Under the pieces are notes generated by a model that was not told where the DNA came from, ran no database searches, and was given only the letters and a program-made list of their open reading frames with translations. A program made the position numbers and the translations under genes. Below are positions 41,311-54,593 of a stretch of 64,000 nucleotides of DNA, in pieces (position 1 is the stretch's first letter; the number at the start of each line of letters is the position of its first letter). Origin of the DNA: Prostheceraeus crozeri (lineage: Eukaryota > Platyhelminthes > Polycladida > Euryleptidae); contig CAJQUW010012711.1 in the NCBI GenBank assembly GCA_907163375.1, positions 1 to 64,000 on the forward strand, in the 5' to 3' direction.

Positions 41311-42458
41311 AGCTGATTCCGAATCTGGCCTCCGTTTTGCTTTCCGATGCTTCGTTTTGAAGCTACAGTCCAAAACGTCCCAAATTCTAACTCTGTCGTT
41401 TTTCGCCAATGTCCCAAAATCTTAAATGGCGTCTCACATCTAAACGAAGGCAGATATGAACAAGCCGTTTCTTTCACTGAATTTGTCTCACTCTTAGCAT
41501 TCAGACGAGCTATTGCTAGACAAAATCCATCCACTAGAAGCAAAATTGGAAGTTTGGCGCAGGGGGGGGGAGTCAGCGAAACTTTTTCTCTCCGATTGCG
41601 TTCAAACTCACCATACCGATGCAGAATTTCACGCTGAATCCGAATCTGGCCGCCGTTTTCCCATCCGATGCTTCGTTTTGGCGCTACACACCAAAACGTC
41701 CCAAATTCTAACTCTGTCGTTTTTTCGAAAAATGTTGAAAATTTTTTCTCTCCGATTGACTTGAAACTCACCATACAGATAGAGAATTTCACGCTGATTC
41801 CAAATCTGAAATCTGTTTTCCAATCCGATGCTTCGTTTTGGCGCTACAGCCCAAAACGTCCCAAATTCTAACTCTGTCGTTTTTCGCCAATGTCCCAAAA
41901 TCTTAAATGGCGTCTCACATCTAAACGAAGACAGATATGAACAAGCCGATTCTTTCAGTGAATTTGTCTCACTCTTAGCATTCAAACGAGCTATTGCACG
42001 ACAAAATCCGTCCACCAGAAGCAAAGTTGGAAGGTCGGTGCCGAGGGGGGGGGGACGTCAGCGAAACTTTTTCTCTCCGATTGACTTGAAACTCACCATA
42101 CCGATGCAGAATTTCACGCTGAATCCGAATCTGGCCTCCGTTTTCTCATCCGATGGTTCGTTTTGGCGCTACAGCCCAAAACGTCCAAAATTCTAACTCT
42201 GTCGTTTTCTCGAAAATCATCACACACTATAGCCTCAAGTCAAAACCTGGCGGTCGCCCAAGTACACCACGACACTCTGTCGTTCTAGAGGGGGGGACGT
42301 CAGCGAACCTTTCGGACCCACTTGGCCGGCACACCACGACACTCTGTCGTTCCAGAGGGGGGGGACGTCAGACTCGAAGCACCACGGCGGCCGACCACGA
42401 CATTCTGTCGTTCCAGAGGGGGGGGCGCCGGTCGAGTGTTCTCCGTTTTATTACTACT
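41295..42458 (-). repeat. Right TIR of Polinton B
   Basis: Inverse of 21052-22000. It holds two copies of the ~150-bp module shared with the satellite (41400-41560 and 41890-42050), gccaaaacgaagcatcgg modules, and at the outer end three units with the palindrome acgacactctgtcgt. The left TIR has one more outer unit. Confidence 0.85.
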
Positions 42459-42464
42459 TATATA

Positions 42465-43340
42465 AATTTGCAAAATTTTAGCCCTTTTAAAAGCTGCTGA
42501 AATAATGTTTTAGACAACAGGAACGTGATCTCCGCCATAGAGTAGGGATATATAGGTAGAGTGTCGACTCAAAAACTATCTGTATACATGTACAGTGAAA
42601 ATTTTTATATGAAAAGATTCAGTTTCTTGCGGAGATTACGCTCCCGTGGTCAAAAAAATTATTTGAGCAGTTTTAAAAAAGTCAAAATTTTGCCAATTTA
42701 TAAACTGCCGAGATGACTCCTCTATGTAAGTAGTATGCAACAAGTTGGATATCAAAAGAAATGAATATTTGCTAAAAAGCATCCTAACTAAGCGGAAATT
42801 AAGCTGATTATCAAGGGAATTTCATGATCCGTTTTATAATGGAAGTCTTCATGAAAAAGTCGACATCTTCTTGTGCTTTCTTGACTAAAATTTCATATTT
42901 CTAATTCATGAAAGCAATAGCAGGTCGTCGAGTTGCCAATTTAACAAATATTACCTCTCCATGGCTGTCATGACACGGACAATCTGTAAAATAATATCAT
43001 TTCCTTCTGCTTTGCTATCATGATAAGTCAATTCCGTTGTAATTTCTTCAAAACTGCTTAAATGTGTATATCTCACATTTTGAAACAATTCCGAGTGTAT
43101 CTCCTTTGAGTTCATTTAATAAAATCGAAAGTGTATACACATTGGGGATTTAATAAATGCGGAGTTACCACTCTACCTAACATACTTACTCTATGCTTTG
43201 ATTCAAATGTCGTGGCTGTTGAATTATCGTTAATACTTCTAACTTGTACTTTCAAGGTTGGATTGAATTGAAATGTTCAAGTGGATAATAGCAAATTTAT
43301 TGCATGCATTAGCCGATGCAAGGGCTTCTATTTGGTAGTT
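42465..43340 (-). mobile_element. Right arm of the older inverted-repeat element split by Polinton B
   Basis: Inverse of parts of 20360-21045 (caagttggatatcaaaag, gtcttcatgaaaaagtcg), with an internal inverted repeat around 42465-42700. The segment 43080-43200 is the inverse of 17668-17790. Part of it overlaps the element at 42536-43784. Confidence 0.6.
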
Positions 43341-43784
43341 AGGATGCGGATGCTACACGCATACTGTTCTTGGAAACACAATTATTTTCGGGAAGTCAAA
43401 CCACTTTGAATGAAATTTTTTGAAATTTTGAGATGATTTTATGCTATGCTGTAGAACATCAGAACGTATGATATCAAAAAGACATCATAGTGATCAATGC
43501 ACATCTATCAAAAGATTGTTGGCTACACTTGCATTGAACGACAAAGCTAGTGCTGTAAATTTTCTGCAAACCAGAGGAACTCAACGCACTCAACTGCACA
43601 CTCAACGCTTTTGCGACGGTAGTGAAACTGCACGTAGGAGAAAGAGAAGATCGTTGACGATGCAACACTCGCAAGTGTCAACAACAAAAATGTGGGAGGA
43701 AGGAAAGAATATCAAATTTTCATTGTATGGTGATATTTGTTTGAGTCGACACTCTACCTGCTATATACTTGGCTACTCTATGGT
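42536..43784. mobile_element. Inverted-repeat element with CCATAGAGTAG ends (1249 bp)
   Basis: The left end ccatagagtagggatatata then ggtagagtgtcgactcaaa is matched by the inverse right end gagtcgacactctacc ... ctactctatgg. TIRs are ~45 bp. No transposase or clear target duplication. Other ends of this family occur at 17668 and 21027. Confidence 0.6.
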
Positions 43785-43789
43785 AGCAT

Positions 43790-45190
43790 ATCTGGTTTCG
43801 GGGCTAAAAAAGTTAACAGACAGTTGCCGTCTGCTAGATGTGAATATACGGGATGGGGTAGTCCATCAGATCAGACCAATAGTCTTCGATGCGCGGGTGG
43901 GAAATTGTGGAATTTATTGCTCAAATTGTGGGAAATTGCATACTAATTACAATAACGGGTAAAATATAAAAATGTCGTAATAATTGTGTGCAATTGAATT
44001 ACAATAAGTTGTAATTTATTGCAATAGATTACAATGACATAAGGACCAACTTTGTCTAAAAGAAATATTTTCATTGTGCATATACATCGTGGGTATCTAC
44101 CCACCAATCTATAAGCATGCCAAAATGAGGAAAATCGCAGAGAAAGTCTCAAGATATTTTTTATAACTTTATTTGTCCATGTTGAAGTCATAAAACACTT
44201 ATCACGCAAGAGTACATCGCATGTTGCACATTTTCTTTCAATTTTGCTGCCGCACTTACCGCGTCACCTCGATGAGAATCGATTTACATCAATGGGCGGC
44301 CATGTGATATCATATGACAGTAGTCGATTGTCTCGGTGCATTTTTTTGGGGAAGGCATCCTATAGACAGTCAGATGCATCTGAGCGATGTTTCTTCGAAA
44401 TTCCAAGTTGCCGCACCACAGTGTTACAGAGCCTATGCACCCTACAAGCAGACATCTAGACACCGAAACAATGGGATGCCACCAAAGATATTTAATATTA
44501 TAAAGGGCTAAATAGGAAATAGACGTGTCTTTACCTTGTGTGCAACGAAAACAGCGAAAGTCAGCCAATATTGCATGAATTTGAAAATATTTGTAAGCGA
44601 GCTACAAATATTCCTTTTCATTGTCTCTTTTTAGCAATTACCGAACTAAAACGCATTTTAATAATGATTCAAGAAATTTTATATGTCTAAAAACGACGTC
44701 CAAATTGCAACAAACAATAGTCCAACATTCTACCTTTTCAAATGTTTTGCAAAACGTAGTTGTAAATAAGAGTACCCTGTTGATACAAATCTTTCAATTA
44801 TTTTTTATACTGAGATAATGTATTTGTCCATTGTCTTTGATTTTATGTCAGCTGATTATTAAATCTTAAGAGCGCATGTTAAATAGGAGTAACACAAATG
44901 AAAACCAATTGTTTCATTTTTGGATGAAAGCAGAGTGAAATTCACTTACAGTTCACCAAATACATGACTAAATGACTTTTCTGAACAGAAAAATGAACCG
45001 CGTCTTTACTTTTGATCATGCAGTGAGACTTTCTTTGTAAAAAGTACGGGGCCTGGCTATGGTTGAACAGGTATATCGTTGCTCTGCCCACCGGTGACCG
45101 GCTACGCTAGACGCAATTGCCAAGCTTGGCAATAATCTAACGTGTTCATGTAACTTTGCGGTAGGAAATTACATGATATACAACACTCTA
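43790..45190. other. No recognisable feature
   Basis: AT-rich sequence with short, unsupported open frames on both strands. I see no domain, repeat pair or RNA gene. Confidence 0.4.
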
Positions 45191-45196
45191 AACCAG

Positions 45197-45389
45197 CACC
45201 TCCTAAATCACACACTAAAGCGGGACACTATTCGTAACTAACAAAAAAATCCTAAAGCAAAGCGTTTTAGGGGGCTAGCGCACTAATGTTATTGTTCTCT
45301 TTAGTATGTCAACATTCTATTTCACGCAACCTCCTAAAATTCTAGTGTGTGGCGCTTTAGGATGCTTGTTTCTTCGATTTTAGGAGGTG
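45197..45389. mobile_element. Short MITE-like element (193 bp)
   Basis: The ends cacctcctaaatc and gattttaggaggtg are inverted. Inside, cctaaagcaaagcgttttagg forms a hairpin and cctcctaaaatt / gcgctttagg recur. No target duplication seen. Confidence 0.5.
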
Positions 45390-45394
45390 ACAGT

Positions 45395-46035
45395 TTACAG
45401 TGAACAGAAAAAATAAATATGAACTATCAGAAAATTTGGTATGAAATTGGCTTAAGCAAATGAAAACAGACAACATATTTTACGTGTATGCCATGCACAT
45501 TGACAACATCTTTTACATTGACAGACATCCGATGATCGATTTCACTTGGACCTATAATGTCCCCTGTTGATTATTTGTAATACATAGGTCCATATTGTAG
45601 TTTCAGCCTGGTGAATAACTCGAAGAGCGTTGTTGACATGGCTGAGCCTTATTAATAGCCAATTCCTCAGTGTAATATTCGGATTCTCACTGAATTTGTT
45701 GATAGTCATGAATTCTACAAAGGGAGTTGAGTGTTCATCAACACCCCATCAGTCTTCATCTGAATATTTTTTCTTCCAAATTGATAGTACTGCATTCAAT
45801 TGCTGTATTACGTCCGCTCTCATCTTCAACATTTTTTTTCAGAGAAACTACTGAACGAATATTCTTGAAACTTATCATGTAATATCAGTGAATTGTGCTT
45901 TACATCATGTTTTAGGCATCTATTTCTCATCTAGCTCTTTTAGACAATTAAATATCTTTGGATGCCACCACTTTTTTGATCCTGTAGCAGCAGATATTTT
46001 GATTCATGAGTTCGGTGCACTCCCATTTTTCGTTC
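45395..46035. other. Unassigned, possibly decayed transposon sequence
   Basis: Borders a piggyBac-like relic on its right. On the minus strand near 45960 a KWWHPKIFNCLKELDE reading is seen between stops, but I cannot assign it. Confidence 0.3.
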
Positions 46036-46039
46036 CATC

Positions 46040-46300
46040 AATTCAAAATGGCTGTTTCACGGAGAAGAGCATCTTTTGCTTTGCGCACCACATTCTAACT
46101 TGGTGCAACAGAGACATAGTTTTAGGACACATGCACAGCATTTTCATCATTCCATTGGACTGAAACGCCGTTACTCTTCCGAACCACCGTTGCTCCCTCT
46201 CAGCTTTGGAAATAGTTTTTTGTTCTCGAGTAGACACTTGTTTTTCGATTCTGGAGAATAGTGCCGATGTATCTGACTTCCGTTTCTGCAAGAGCAATCT
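46040..46300 (-). pseudogene. piggyBac-type transposase fragment
   Basis: Minus-strand readings NGVSVQWNDENAVHV (46129-46175) and HQVRMWCAKQKMLFSVKQPF (ending at the stop at 46043) resemble the WxDNxxV...VRRWxxKEKxxxxVxQP part of piggyBac transposases. The two pieces are in different frames and a stop follows, so this is a short relic. No ends or TTAA sites were located. Confidence 0.4.
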
Positions 46301-46691
46301 GCAAACGAAATGAATTGAAAAATTATCAATAAAAATATATCTTCTTAACCGGCTTTCTTTCTTTTCGGTTGCATAATGCCTACCACTTTACTTCCAATAT
46401 TTTCCATGGCTTCGTTCTGAGTATAAACTGTTGTTTTTCCCTTGCATACACAATGGACCATCTTTGGATATCTGTCAAGAAAATTGTTGCGCCACATTTT
46501 ATTACCAAATCGCATTGGTTTTCATCTCGTGTAGGCTAACTTGCTTTAGTTCACCTCCATATATTCGCCATAATATTGAAAAAATAGAAACTAATGAAAA
46601 AGAAATGGATATGCAACCATCCATTTTTCATATCGTCAGCATATGAATTACTGACTTATAGCGTTTTACATGCGGCAAGCGTCATGATATA

Positions 46692-46883
46692 GTGGGACAG
46701 AGGAAAGCACTTCTGAATTGGACGCCGCAAGGAAGGGGCTCTGCAGAAATCACTTACTGTAGGACTATACAATACAGTGCAGTGCATTCGCCTTCAGGAG
46801 AGGATCGCCTCCAACCTACCATTGAAGGCGACTGGAGAAAACTTTTAAGATGTAAGGATAAGATGCCTCCAAAATTTCAGTAA
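46692..46883 (+). pseudogene. RTE-like LINE reverse transcriptase C-terminal fragment
   Basis: GQRKALLNWTPQGRGSAEIT then YCRTIQ resembles the LxWxPQGxRxRGRPKxTWRRTI tail of RTE/craniofacial-2-like retrotransposon proteins; GDWRKLLRCKDK follows as in that tail. Only ~190 bp remain. Confidence 0.35.
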
Positions 46884-46973
46884 AAAGTCCTTTATGGATG
46901 ATGCCCTGTAAGTCACAGTATAATGTTTTTTGAGTTGGAAAGAGTTAGCCATTTCTAAGATGTTAATTATCAT

Positions 46974-48106
46974 TAGGGGTGTTCGGGAACGGGAATCTTT
47001 CGGGAACGGGAATCAGTTTCGGGAACGGGAACGGGAACGGGAATTGGCTTCGGGAACGTTCGGGAATTTATTGTGAATTCTTGCCAAATACAAAACCACA
47101 AGATTTTCTCCGTGATTACCTCCTTGAGTAATCAAATTATCAATCGACAAACAGTGGGTCAAGCCACGTGCCAGAGGCCTATTCAGCGGTCTAAATCTGA
47201 TTATTGTTAACGATTACACTGACCGATGTGCAACGCTGCCGGCATCAATTGATGGGGAAAACAGCCTGTTGATCTGATGTGTCCTGGTTTACCGTGCCTG
47301 ATTGCTACATAAGCTTATATCTAGCTGATCTATTGCAGAAAGGAGAACATCAATCATTTTTGTTGTTATGTCACTATTTATTTAAGGTATCATAGGGAAT
47401 CGTTCTCATAATGTTGCTAAGCCGGCCGATTTATTCAATGAATATAGCATATTTCTTTCAGTTGTGAACCATTATTAGTTTATCAACAAATTGTGTCCAT
47501 TTATAGTGCAAATCACTCCTTTCATAGAGTCTCCTTTCTCCCTTTATTGTCTCCTTTCTCCGGTCTATTAGTAGTTGATCGTCTCATGCTGCTCATATAT
47601 TGTTGCTAAGCCCATAGATCGGCCGATTTATTTAGTAAATATAGCACATTCGTAATTTCTGTTAGCTGGGGAATATCATTATTTCATTATTAAAGAAATT
47701 GTGTCCATTATGTGTTGTCTCCTTATATCAAAAACTATTCATATATGCGCGGTGATGTGATATAGGTCTGCTTTGTTCCTGACATTCACCACTCACATTG
47801 TGGCACCCATAAGCACTGCACTGCGGCATGGTTGCTCAGTCAGAAGTTGGCGAAATGCAACGAAGAAATAAATGTATCCACTGTATGGCGCTGCTGCCTG
47901 CCTCGTGGAGTCAATGTCAATCCAACGAGTAGATCGATACAATAACATAAGCTGCTTGAGAGACAACACAACACGAGAGACAAACGGGATTCCCGGCACA
48001 TTGACGCTATTGTCTCCCTCGCGATTTCATTGGCTTTTTCGGGAACGGGAACAAGGTTCGGGAACGGGAACGGGAATGCATATTATGATATTCCCGAACA
48101 CCCCTA
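46974..48106. mobile_element. Non-autonomous hAT element 'b' (1133 bp)
   Basis: A perfect 8-bp duplication attatcat flanks it (46966-46973 and 48107-48114). The ends are TAGGGGTGTTCGGGAA and its inverse. Dense repeats of cgggaacgggaa occupy ~90 bp at the left end and ~60 bp at the right. No transposase. Confidence 0.92.
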
Positions 48107-48355
48107 ATTATCATTCCTCGTCAAAATGTACAAAATTTTTCGATTATCATCCAGCAATCATCTTCAAGTACAAAAGACACTAAATGCCACTAAATGATTA
48201 CCCGCCCGCCAATGTAAACATAAAAAGCAATCATTCAAATGCCAAAAACATGATGTATAAGGTCTAAAAAATGACCACTATGTACTTATATTGGATACAG
48301 TTAAGACAAAATACGTGAAGTTCATAGCAAACGATGTAATGAATGATATACGTAC

Positions 48356-50727
48356 CAGGGCTGTGGAGCCGATGCGTTATCTCATCGGCTCCGGCTCCAC
48401 GACACTGATGTGAAAGGCTCCGGCTCGGCTCCGGCTCCGACTCCGACTTCAAATTCAGGTTCTATCTATGCTGGTTATCCTGGATCCGTTGAACGGGTTT
48501 TTTGGATAACGGTGTGGTCTTTAGAGGCTTGCCACAATCATCAAATTAGTTTTCATTAACAAGCAACGACTTAAGTTAATAATAAAAATGATAATAGCCT
48601 AATATAATGACAAATAACATACTTGTCATATATTTTTGCATGAATTGACTATCTCTGAAAGATAAAATAAAGTTATAGCCAGGATTGGTTAAATTAGATA
48701 AAGATCTCCCGCACTGGCTAAATATAAATTGGCCTAGCCTGCAACCAGTCTACTACGAGGCTACATTAAATAAGACCACATGAGTGATGATGATATACCT
48801 AATTAGCCGTCACAGGGGCCGAATAGTAGTATAAGCTTTTTAACAAAGCTTGAATATGAAACTGAATAGCGTATGCCTCTAAATAGCTTATAGGGCCTGT
48901 ATCTACTCGAACATGGAAAGGGTATCGGCTATATAGCCAAATATACCGTATCAATAAAGATATCAATTGCTTTATTGAATATTAAAGTGTATATAGGCTA
49001 GCTTAGGTTGTTATTGCTATTTGTTATTGCCTTTATTCAATAGTCTGTTGGTCCATGAATAATATGATCGGTGGGTAGCCCACGACTCATCATCTGTAGA
49101 AATTGTAATTTAGATAGCCTCATTGCAGTGTAGGCTAGAAATGTACAATTGAAAATTATACTTAAAAAATTAAAGATATCTAATTTAGGACAAGTTTTGT
49201 AATTCTATGCAGCATACTTAATAATTTAAGGTCTACCTTACATTATATTAATTTCGTATTTTTCATTATGGCGTTAAGTTGCACTAAATAATTCATCAAT
49301 GATTCATGTATATTATTATATTCAATTTATGTATAACACATTACCACTATTCCTCTGATGATGGTTAGGCTGATGAAACTGAACTCGGAGTATCACACAG
49401 TATGTTGCAGGGTGCTATGCATAATAAAAATTTGACTGCGAGCACCGAGCAGAAATCCCATCTACTTTGCTAGCTTTCGAATGCGCGTGCGGTTTAATGT
49501 CACAGACAATAGAAAAGGGAGGTCAAAAGGCGCCTTTATTGAGAGCGTCTCAGTCTTTTTTTATTGTTTACATATAAGTCAGCATGATATCAGCATAAAG
49601 TGTTGACAGACGGAAAAAATAATAATGAAAATTCTTGAAATCCACAGGTCTATGACATTTGGGGAAATATTATTACACGATACGTCTCTTGTGCAGTCCT
49701 CCCCCCCCCATTTTTTCTCTGGTCAAAAGATGCAGCACCATTGGATGTCCGTTTCAGCATCACCGGTTTGAGTGAAGCATTCCGTGCTGTTGTAAAAATC
49801 TACGTGGGTAATTGCGATGTCATGGTTGCAAACTTCGTCAGCAAGTCAACATTGTAATTTGCCTTCGGGTTTTTCGCATTGAAATATACCCTTTGAATTT
49901 TGAAGTCAAAGGAAATTCATTATGAATGAGATACCTTTAAAATAATAGGTCGCTACTAGAAGTGGCTGGGTCGCTTATTGCTATAGCCATGTGAGGACTT
50001 GTAGTCAGGTCATTCGTGTGAGTGTGAAGAGTTATCCCTCCAATCAAAATTGATCAAATTGAATAATCGATTGTTTTGAAAAATGTAGGTGGGGGGACTG
50101 CACAAGAGCCTACAATACAATCTAAGGAAATTGGCATTGTCACAGATGCCAGTAGCTTCTGCCAGTAGCCATACCGATAGATGATAGCCTACATAGTAAC
50201 CGTATTGGATTTAAGACATTACGCAAGAAATGTAGCTATATTATCTTTGCTGACTGAACTGGAAATGTGTACATAAATGACTGGCGACTTGTCTCTAGGA
50301 ATCTACAATCATCTAGTTAGCATGCATATAACAAGTCTTCAAATTAATGGATTTTGGAGAATACGTTGTCAATATGGAAATTAGTCTTACGAAACATATG
50401 CAATAAAAAGATATTACACATGTGTGTAAATATATAATAAATATAATACAAAAGAAGGCGGCAACTGCAAAGAAAGTTATCGTGGAGGACAGATTGGTAT
50501 ACTTAAAAGACATATCTTTAGATTTCAAATGATTTAATTTTTTTATGATGCCAATTAATAACTTTCAAAATTCTAGATTTATATCAAAGCTCAAACTATC
50601 GGAGCCGGACCCGGAGCCGGAGCCTTTGTGATGAATCGGCTCCGGCTCCGGCTCCGACCAAAACCATCGGCTCCTTAAGGCTCCGGCTCCGGCTCGGCTC
50701 CGGCTCGGCTCCGGCTCCACAGCCCTG
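48356..50727. mobile_element. Non-autonomous hAT element 'c' (2372 bp)
   Basis: A perfect 8-bp duplication atacgtac flanks it (48348-48355 and 50728-50735). Both ends read CAGGGCTGTGGAGCCG inward, with ~100 bp of ggctccggctcc repeats. The interior is AT-rich, has no transposase and contains a nested MITE (49686-50108). It lies only ~240 bp from element b. Confidence 0.93.
49686..50108. mobile_element. MITE nested in hAT element c (423 bp)
   Basis: The ends ctcttgtgcagtcctcccc and ggggggactgcacaagag are inverted repeats of ~18 bp. No coding capacity or certain target duplication. Confidence 0.65.
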
Positions 50728-50735
50728 ATACGTAC

Positions 50736-53700
50736 AGATGAATTGATCATATGAGGAAATTAAAACACACACAGACGTCTAGCAGACGCTTAGCAGAGCG
50801 CTCATACACCACACGCACAGACGGCGTACAGAGCGCTCATACATCACAGACCGATGCAGCGGTGGCGGGCGAGAAGTCATGTTGCGCCAAAAAGACTAGG
50901 GTTGTAGAAGCTTGAAATAAGTTTTTGGCCTAGGCCTGTAAGGAATTTGAAAATGATATTTCCCGTGAGATGAAATGATATGATAAATGATAATTTACAA
51001 TGACATGACATGATAGAATGTAGATATGAAGAGATTACACTGGATTAAATATCTTTATCCAATACAAAAATAGGCCTACATGTAAATTGAATTGACAGGA
51101 TGGATGAGTTCCGTGGTTGATGGAGTAGTGAGGAAATTGAGATATGATCAAGTTATTAGCAAAAAAAGGAAATCACGGTAGCTGTCTAGTTCTGCTCTAT
51201 TAATCGTATTTATTGTTTATACCCGATATTTATTAATGGTGAATACTTCACGTAACCTCAAATTTTGTTATGATCGTGAGCTAGAATGTCAGTATTGATG
51301 TCGGATTGTTGTACTTGACACGTTGGAATATATCAAAACATGGAAGATTAAGGATTTGGGATTTGTCGTATATTCTTTGAAGAGGTCGTATGGTATTGCC
51401 AAGATAAAAAATTCATCACATCTCAGTGTTTCAGTGTATTTTGTACATGATCTTGTAGATAAAGTTTCTTAAAATAAAATATATTTTACTCAGTATACAG
51501 GACTCTAAATGTTTGTATCTTCATCTGCATTCAATTTTTAGATTGCAATTACTTCGTGGAATCATGCGATATCCTGAGAGACATGCTGAATATTGCAACG
51601 CTACTTAATTTAGTGCACTCACAAACCTAGCCCAATAAATAATCACGTGACCTATCGCTTTCTTTCTTCCTCCAAATATGCAAATTGCCCGAAAAATTGT
51701 GCGGAACTGATTCAATTGATACCCAAATTTAAAGCTGATAAATGATAGTTCATGTCTCGCTGAGAATTGTTCATCTCTCACATTAAAGAATCGAAAAGAT
51801 CTTTCCCTTCGGCAAACCGTGAATCAAAAAGCTGAAGTAGCTATCGAAGTTTCCAATGATTCAATTCGATTGCCCTATTCGGTTCGATCCGCGAGTCGAA
51901 TCAAGTCAGAAATTGCCAATTAGCAGATCCCAAATATAAAATTATCTTATTAAGCTAAGAATAAATTAACTTTAATCTGCACCTTGAATGAAATAAGAAA
52001 TCATGAGTTCAGCAAGATGAATATATGTTTTGTAAAACTGATGAAACCATCATCTCCTAAATTTATATCTGTAGAAGTTTCGAAGCAATTTCAACCATTT
52101 CATTAGGGTTCTATACACTGATGAAATAATAACTATGAGATTTGTACAGATAGCGAAAGATAAGCTGAAGTGAATTTTAGAGAATAGCAAGAATGATGGC
52201 CTACAAGTAGGCATATTTCATATAATATGTTCTCCAGATGAAATGCTATATAACAAGAATCCACAAGTTTAGGCAATGGAGGCTGCTGTTGCAATATACA
52301 GAATGATTCGAATTACCATAGCAATTATCAAGGCAGGTCATTCTCTATGTGGTGTTTACGGTAGATCACGCACTTGCATGCAACTTTTCATGTTCGATAC
52401 TTTCTTATGTCTTCTTTTCTAAGTATAGAGATGCATCCCTCATCAGAAAGAATAGTGAAATGTAAAAAAATAATTAATGAGAATCTGTATGGCCTAAATA
52501 ATAACGTTTATGCTGAAGCGAAGCGACTAGCAGATATTACGAGTATCAAAGACATAGGCGTCAAAGACATAGAGTATCTGGAACTCTCATTAAGCGGCAA
52601 CAGAGAATAAAAATCTTGAGGTCATCAACGCCCGATTACTGGAAGCGGTGGTCACTTGAGAATGATATTTTTTGTACGAATGCTGCCTACATCTGCAACA
52701 ATGAGAGTACGGTGAAAATTAAGTCCCTGCTTGCTATGTGTGTGATGGATCCAAAAGTTGCGCCGAGAGCATGTATAGCCTCTACTTAGTAAACAAAATG
52801 AGAGGAGAAAAATAATAGAGTTTGCATCAACTTGCATCCCGCGCAAGAGACATAGACCTATAATAAGATAGATTGTTGACAATCTGATTCATTTCAGTTT
52901 AAAGACTGTCATACGTACAGCTATTGATAAGCAGGCTTTCCGGTTGTAGGTTAAGGCAAACAGGGAGTGAGGCAATATGCTAGAAGGTCTACTACAACTT
53001 GAACAGAGGAAAATGTGAGTCTACCATTCAACAAGTTGAAAGTGTTAATCTTTATGCACTCAAAGTGAAAGGTTTAAATTCCCGGTGATGTAAAGTCATA
53101 GCATAGTTCATTTCAGAATGTTCAATGAATTCTGCCGGTTGATGAAGAACAGCAAAACATGACAGGACCAAAAAGCTTTCTTGAAATTCCGAACAGGTAT
53201 CGACACACTCGAAAAAACACTTGTACAAATGTATTTGGGCAATTCCAATTGAAATGGGACATGGAGTGGAAAAATCAAATAAATCATTAATGCATTTCTT
53301 TTGCTGTGTTCTATATCAAAATTATCTGAATTTTTCATTTCTGGAGTCGATTATTGCGTATTCTGATAAGAAACCATTCTATTTTTAGATTTTATGATGA
53401 TTCTAGAAAATATCAGAAAAAGCGCATAATTTCCATAAAAGATATATCAGTCGACATGTATCAAAAATTCAACGTTTTATTTAGTCATTGAGTTTAAGAT
53501 TGTATTGTGGATCACTCGTTACTATGATGGCAGCTGATATCAACTGTTAACACTTACTTTCGATCCAAGGTCGCATGAAAAGTAGTCTTTAAATTGTAAC
53601 GTACGAACGCAAAAACTATCATTTATTTGAATTGTGAATAGATTAATAGACCACTTTTCTTTAAAATTGGGGATATCTTATTTTGTTCCCTAAATGACAA

Positions 53701-54363
53701 ATACAACTACACTCTAGGTCATTCATACATCTTTCGTTGCAATAGTACATAGCACAATTGTTATTATCATACGAACGATTATAGGCCTATTCAGAAACAA
53801 CTTGTACTAACAGCCGTGCTTTACTGCGTTCTGACAATCTCTTTTGAAGATATTCGTGTGTGTTATGACTATGAGATATCTAGGTGACTGCGTCTGACGT
53901 TTAATGACGCCGATTTGATGAGGTGACTAATTCATTGGATAAAACACGCACCGACTTAAATATTTATGATAAAAAACACACCAAGTGTTTTCTATAGTCC
54001 GCGCTTTCACAATGCCTATCGAATAAATGGTGTTTATGAATGAATGAATTTATCCGAGTGTGGAAAATGATTTCGATTGAAGCGAAACAATCCAGAACAG
54101 AAAGAAGCACACATACAACGGAATCATAGAAGCTTAAAGAGTTTTAAAGCCTAAAATAATGGACTATGTCTAAAAATGTTTAACCAACCAACTCATAAAG
54201 TTCAGTACGAAAAATCGATTCTACATGACATCACTGCAAATACAAATGCTCTTAGATGAAAGGTGAACACCGGGTAAACAATAATGCTAACCAACATCAC
54301 GGAGAAAGCGAAGAGTTAAATTGTTGCCTGCCTCGCTGAATTGCATGAATCATTTCCATCGCT
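50736..54363. other. AT-rich stretch without recognisable genes
   Basis: Only short open frames. At 50785-50850 a small duplication (agagcgctcatacaccaca / agagcgctcatacatcaca) is seen. One copy of the motif tgtaacgtacgaacg occurs at 53595. Nothing else can be supported. Confidence 0.4.
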
Positions 54364-54380
54364 CCCACATATACGAGTAT

Positions 54381-54593
54381 TTTTTTACGGATTTTACGTC
54401 ACTTTTTACCCCTACTGGGGCCTTGGACGGTGCTGACTGAAGTCAGACTTTGTTTGGAGCGTTGTGGTGCTTTGTAGTCCGGATGCCCTTCCTGCCGACT
54501 TCCAGTGACACTTTCCGGGTTCGACCTCTGGACCATGAGATCGCTAGTCCAAGTACGCAACCACTGTGCCACGGACACCATATATACGAGTTG
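54381..54593 (-). mobile_element. tRNA-derived SINE with 17-bp target duplication
   Basis: Read on the minus strand: ggtgtccgtggcacagtggt has an A box (TGGCACAGTGG, 54571-54561), then a B box GGTCGAACCC (54526-54517), then a body with ggaagggcatccgg. The 3' side on the plus strand is T-rich (tttttttacgg). The direct repeat cccacatatacgagtat flanks it (54364-54380 and 54594-54610). It is a retroposon copy rather than a working tRNA gene. Confidence 0.85.

Larger units (their letters stand above)
21052..42458. mobile_element. Polinton (Maverick) copy B, 21.4 kb, both ends present
   Basis: The element begins AGTAGTAATAAAACGG and ends with the inverse CCGTTTTATTACTACT, inside TIRs of ~1.0-1.2 kb. 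The flanks are tatgta (21046-21051) and tatata (42459-42464), a 6-bp target duplication with one difference. The content is PolB, integrase, adenain-like protease, major capsid protein, packaging ATPase region, two GEWEVG-type proteins, basic core-like proteins and several genes of unknown role. The TIRs are well above 90% alike by eye, so insertion is fairly recent. A small number of breaks, roughly three to five, affect its reading frames, so it is probably a young fossil. Confidence 0.93.

Noticed and set aside
43441-43962. 173-aa open frame
   Set aside because: It runs through the right end of an inverted-repeat element and shows no domain or conserved pattern.
47793-48183. Short frames in hAT element b as a transposase
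   Set aside because: No DDE or BED pattern; the element is non-autonomous.
52374-52610. 78-aa open frame as a host exon
   Set aside because: No splice sites or domain that I can support.
54517-54582. Functional tRNA gene on the minus strand
   Set aside because: A and B boxes are present but the body, T-rich tail and target duplication show a SINE; no sound cloverleaf was seen.
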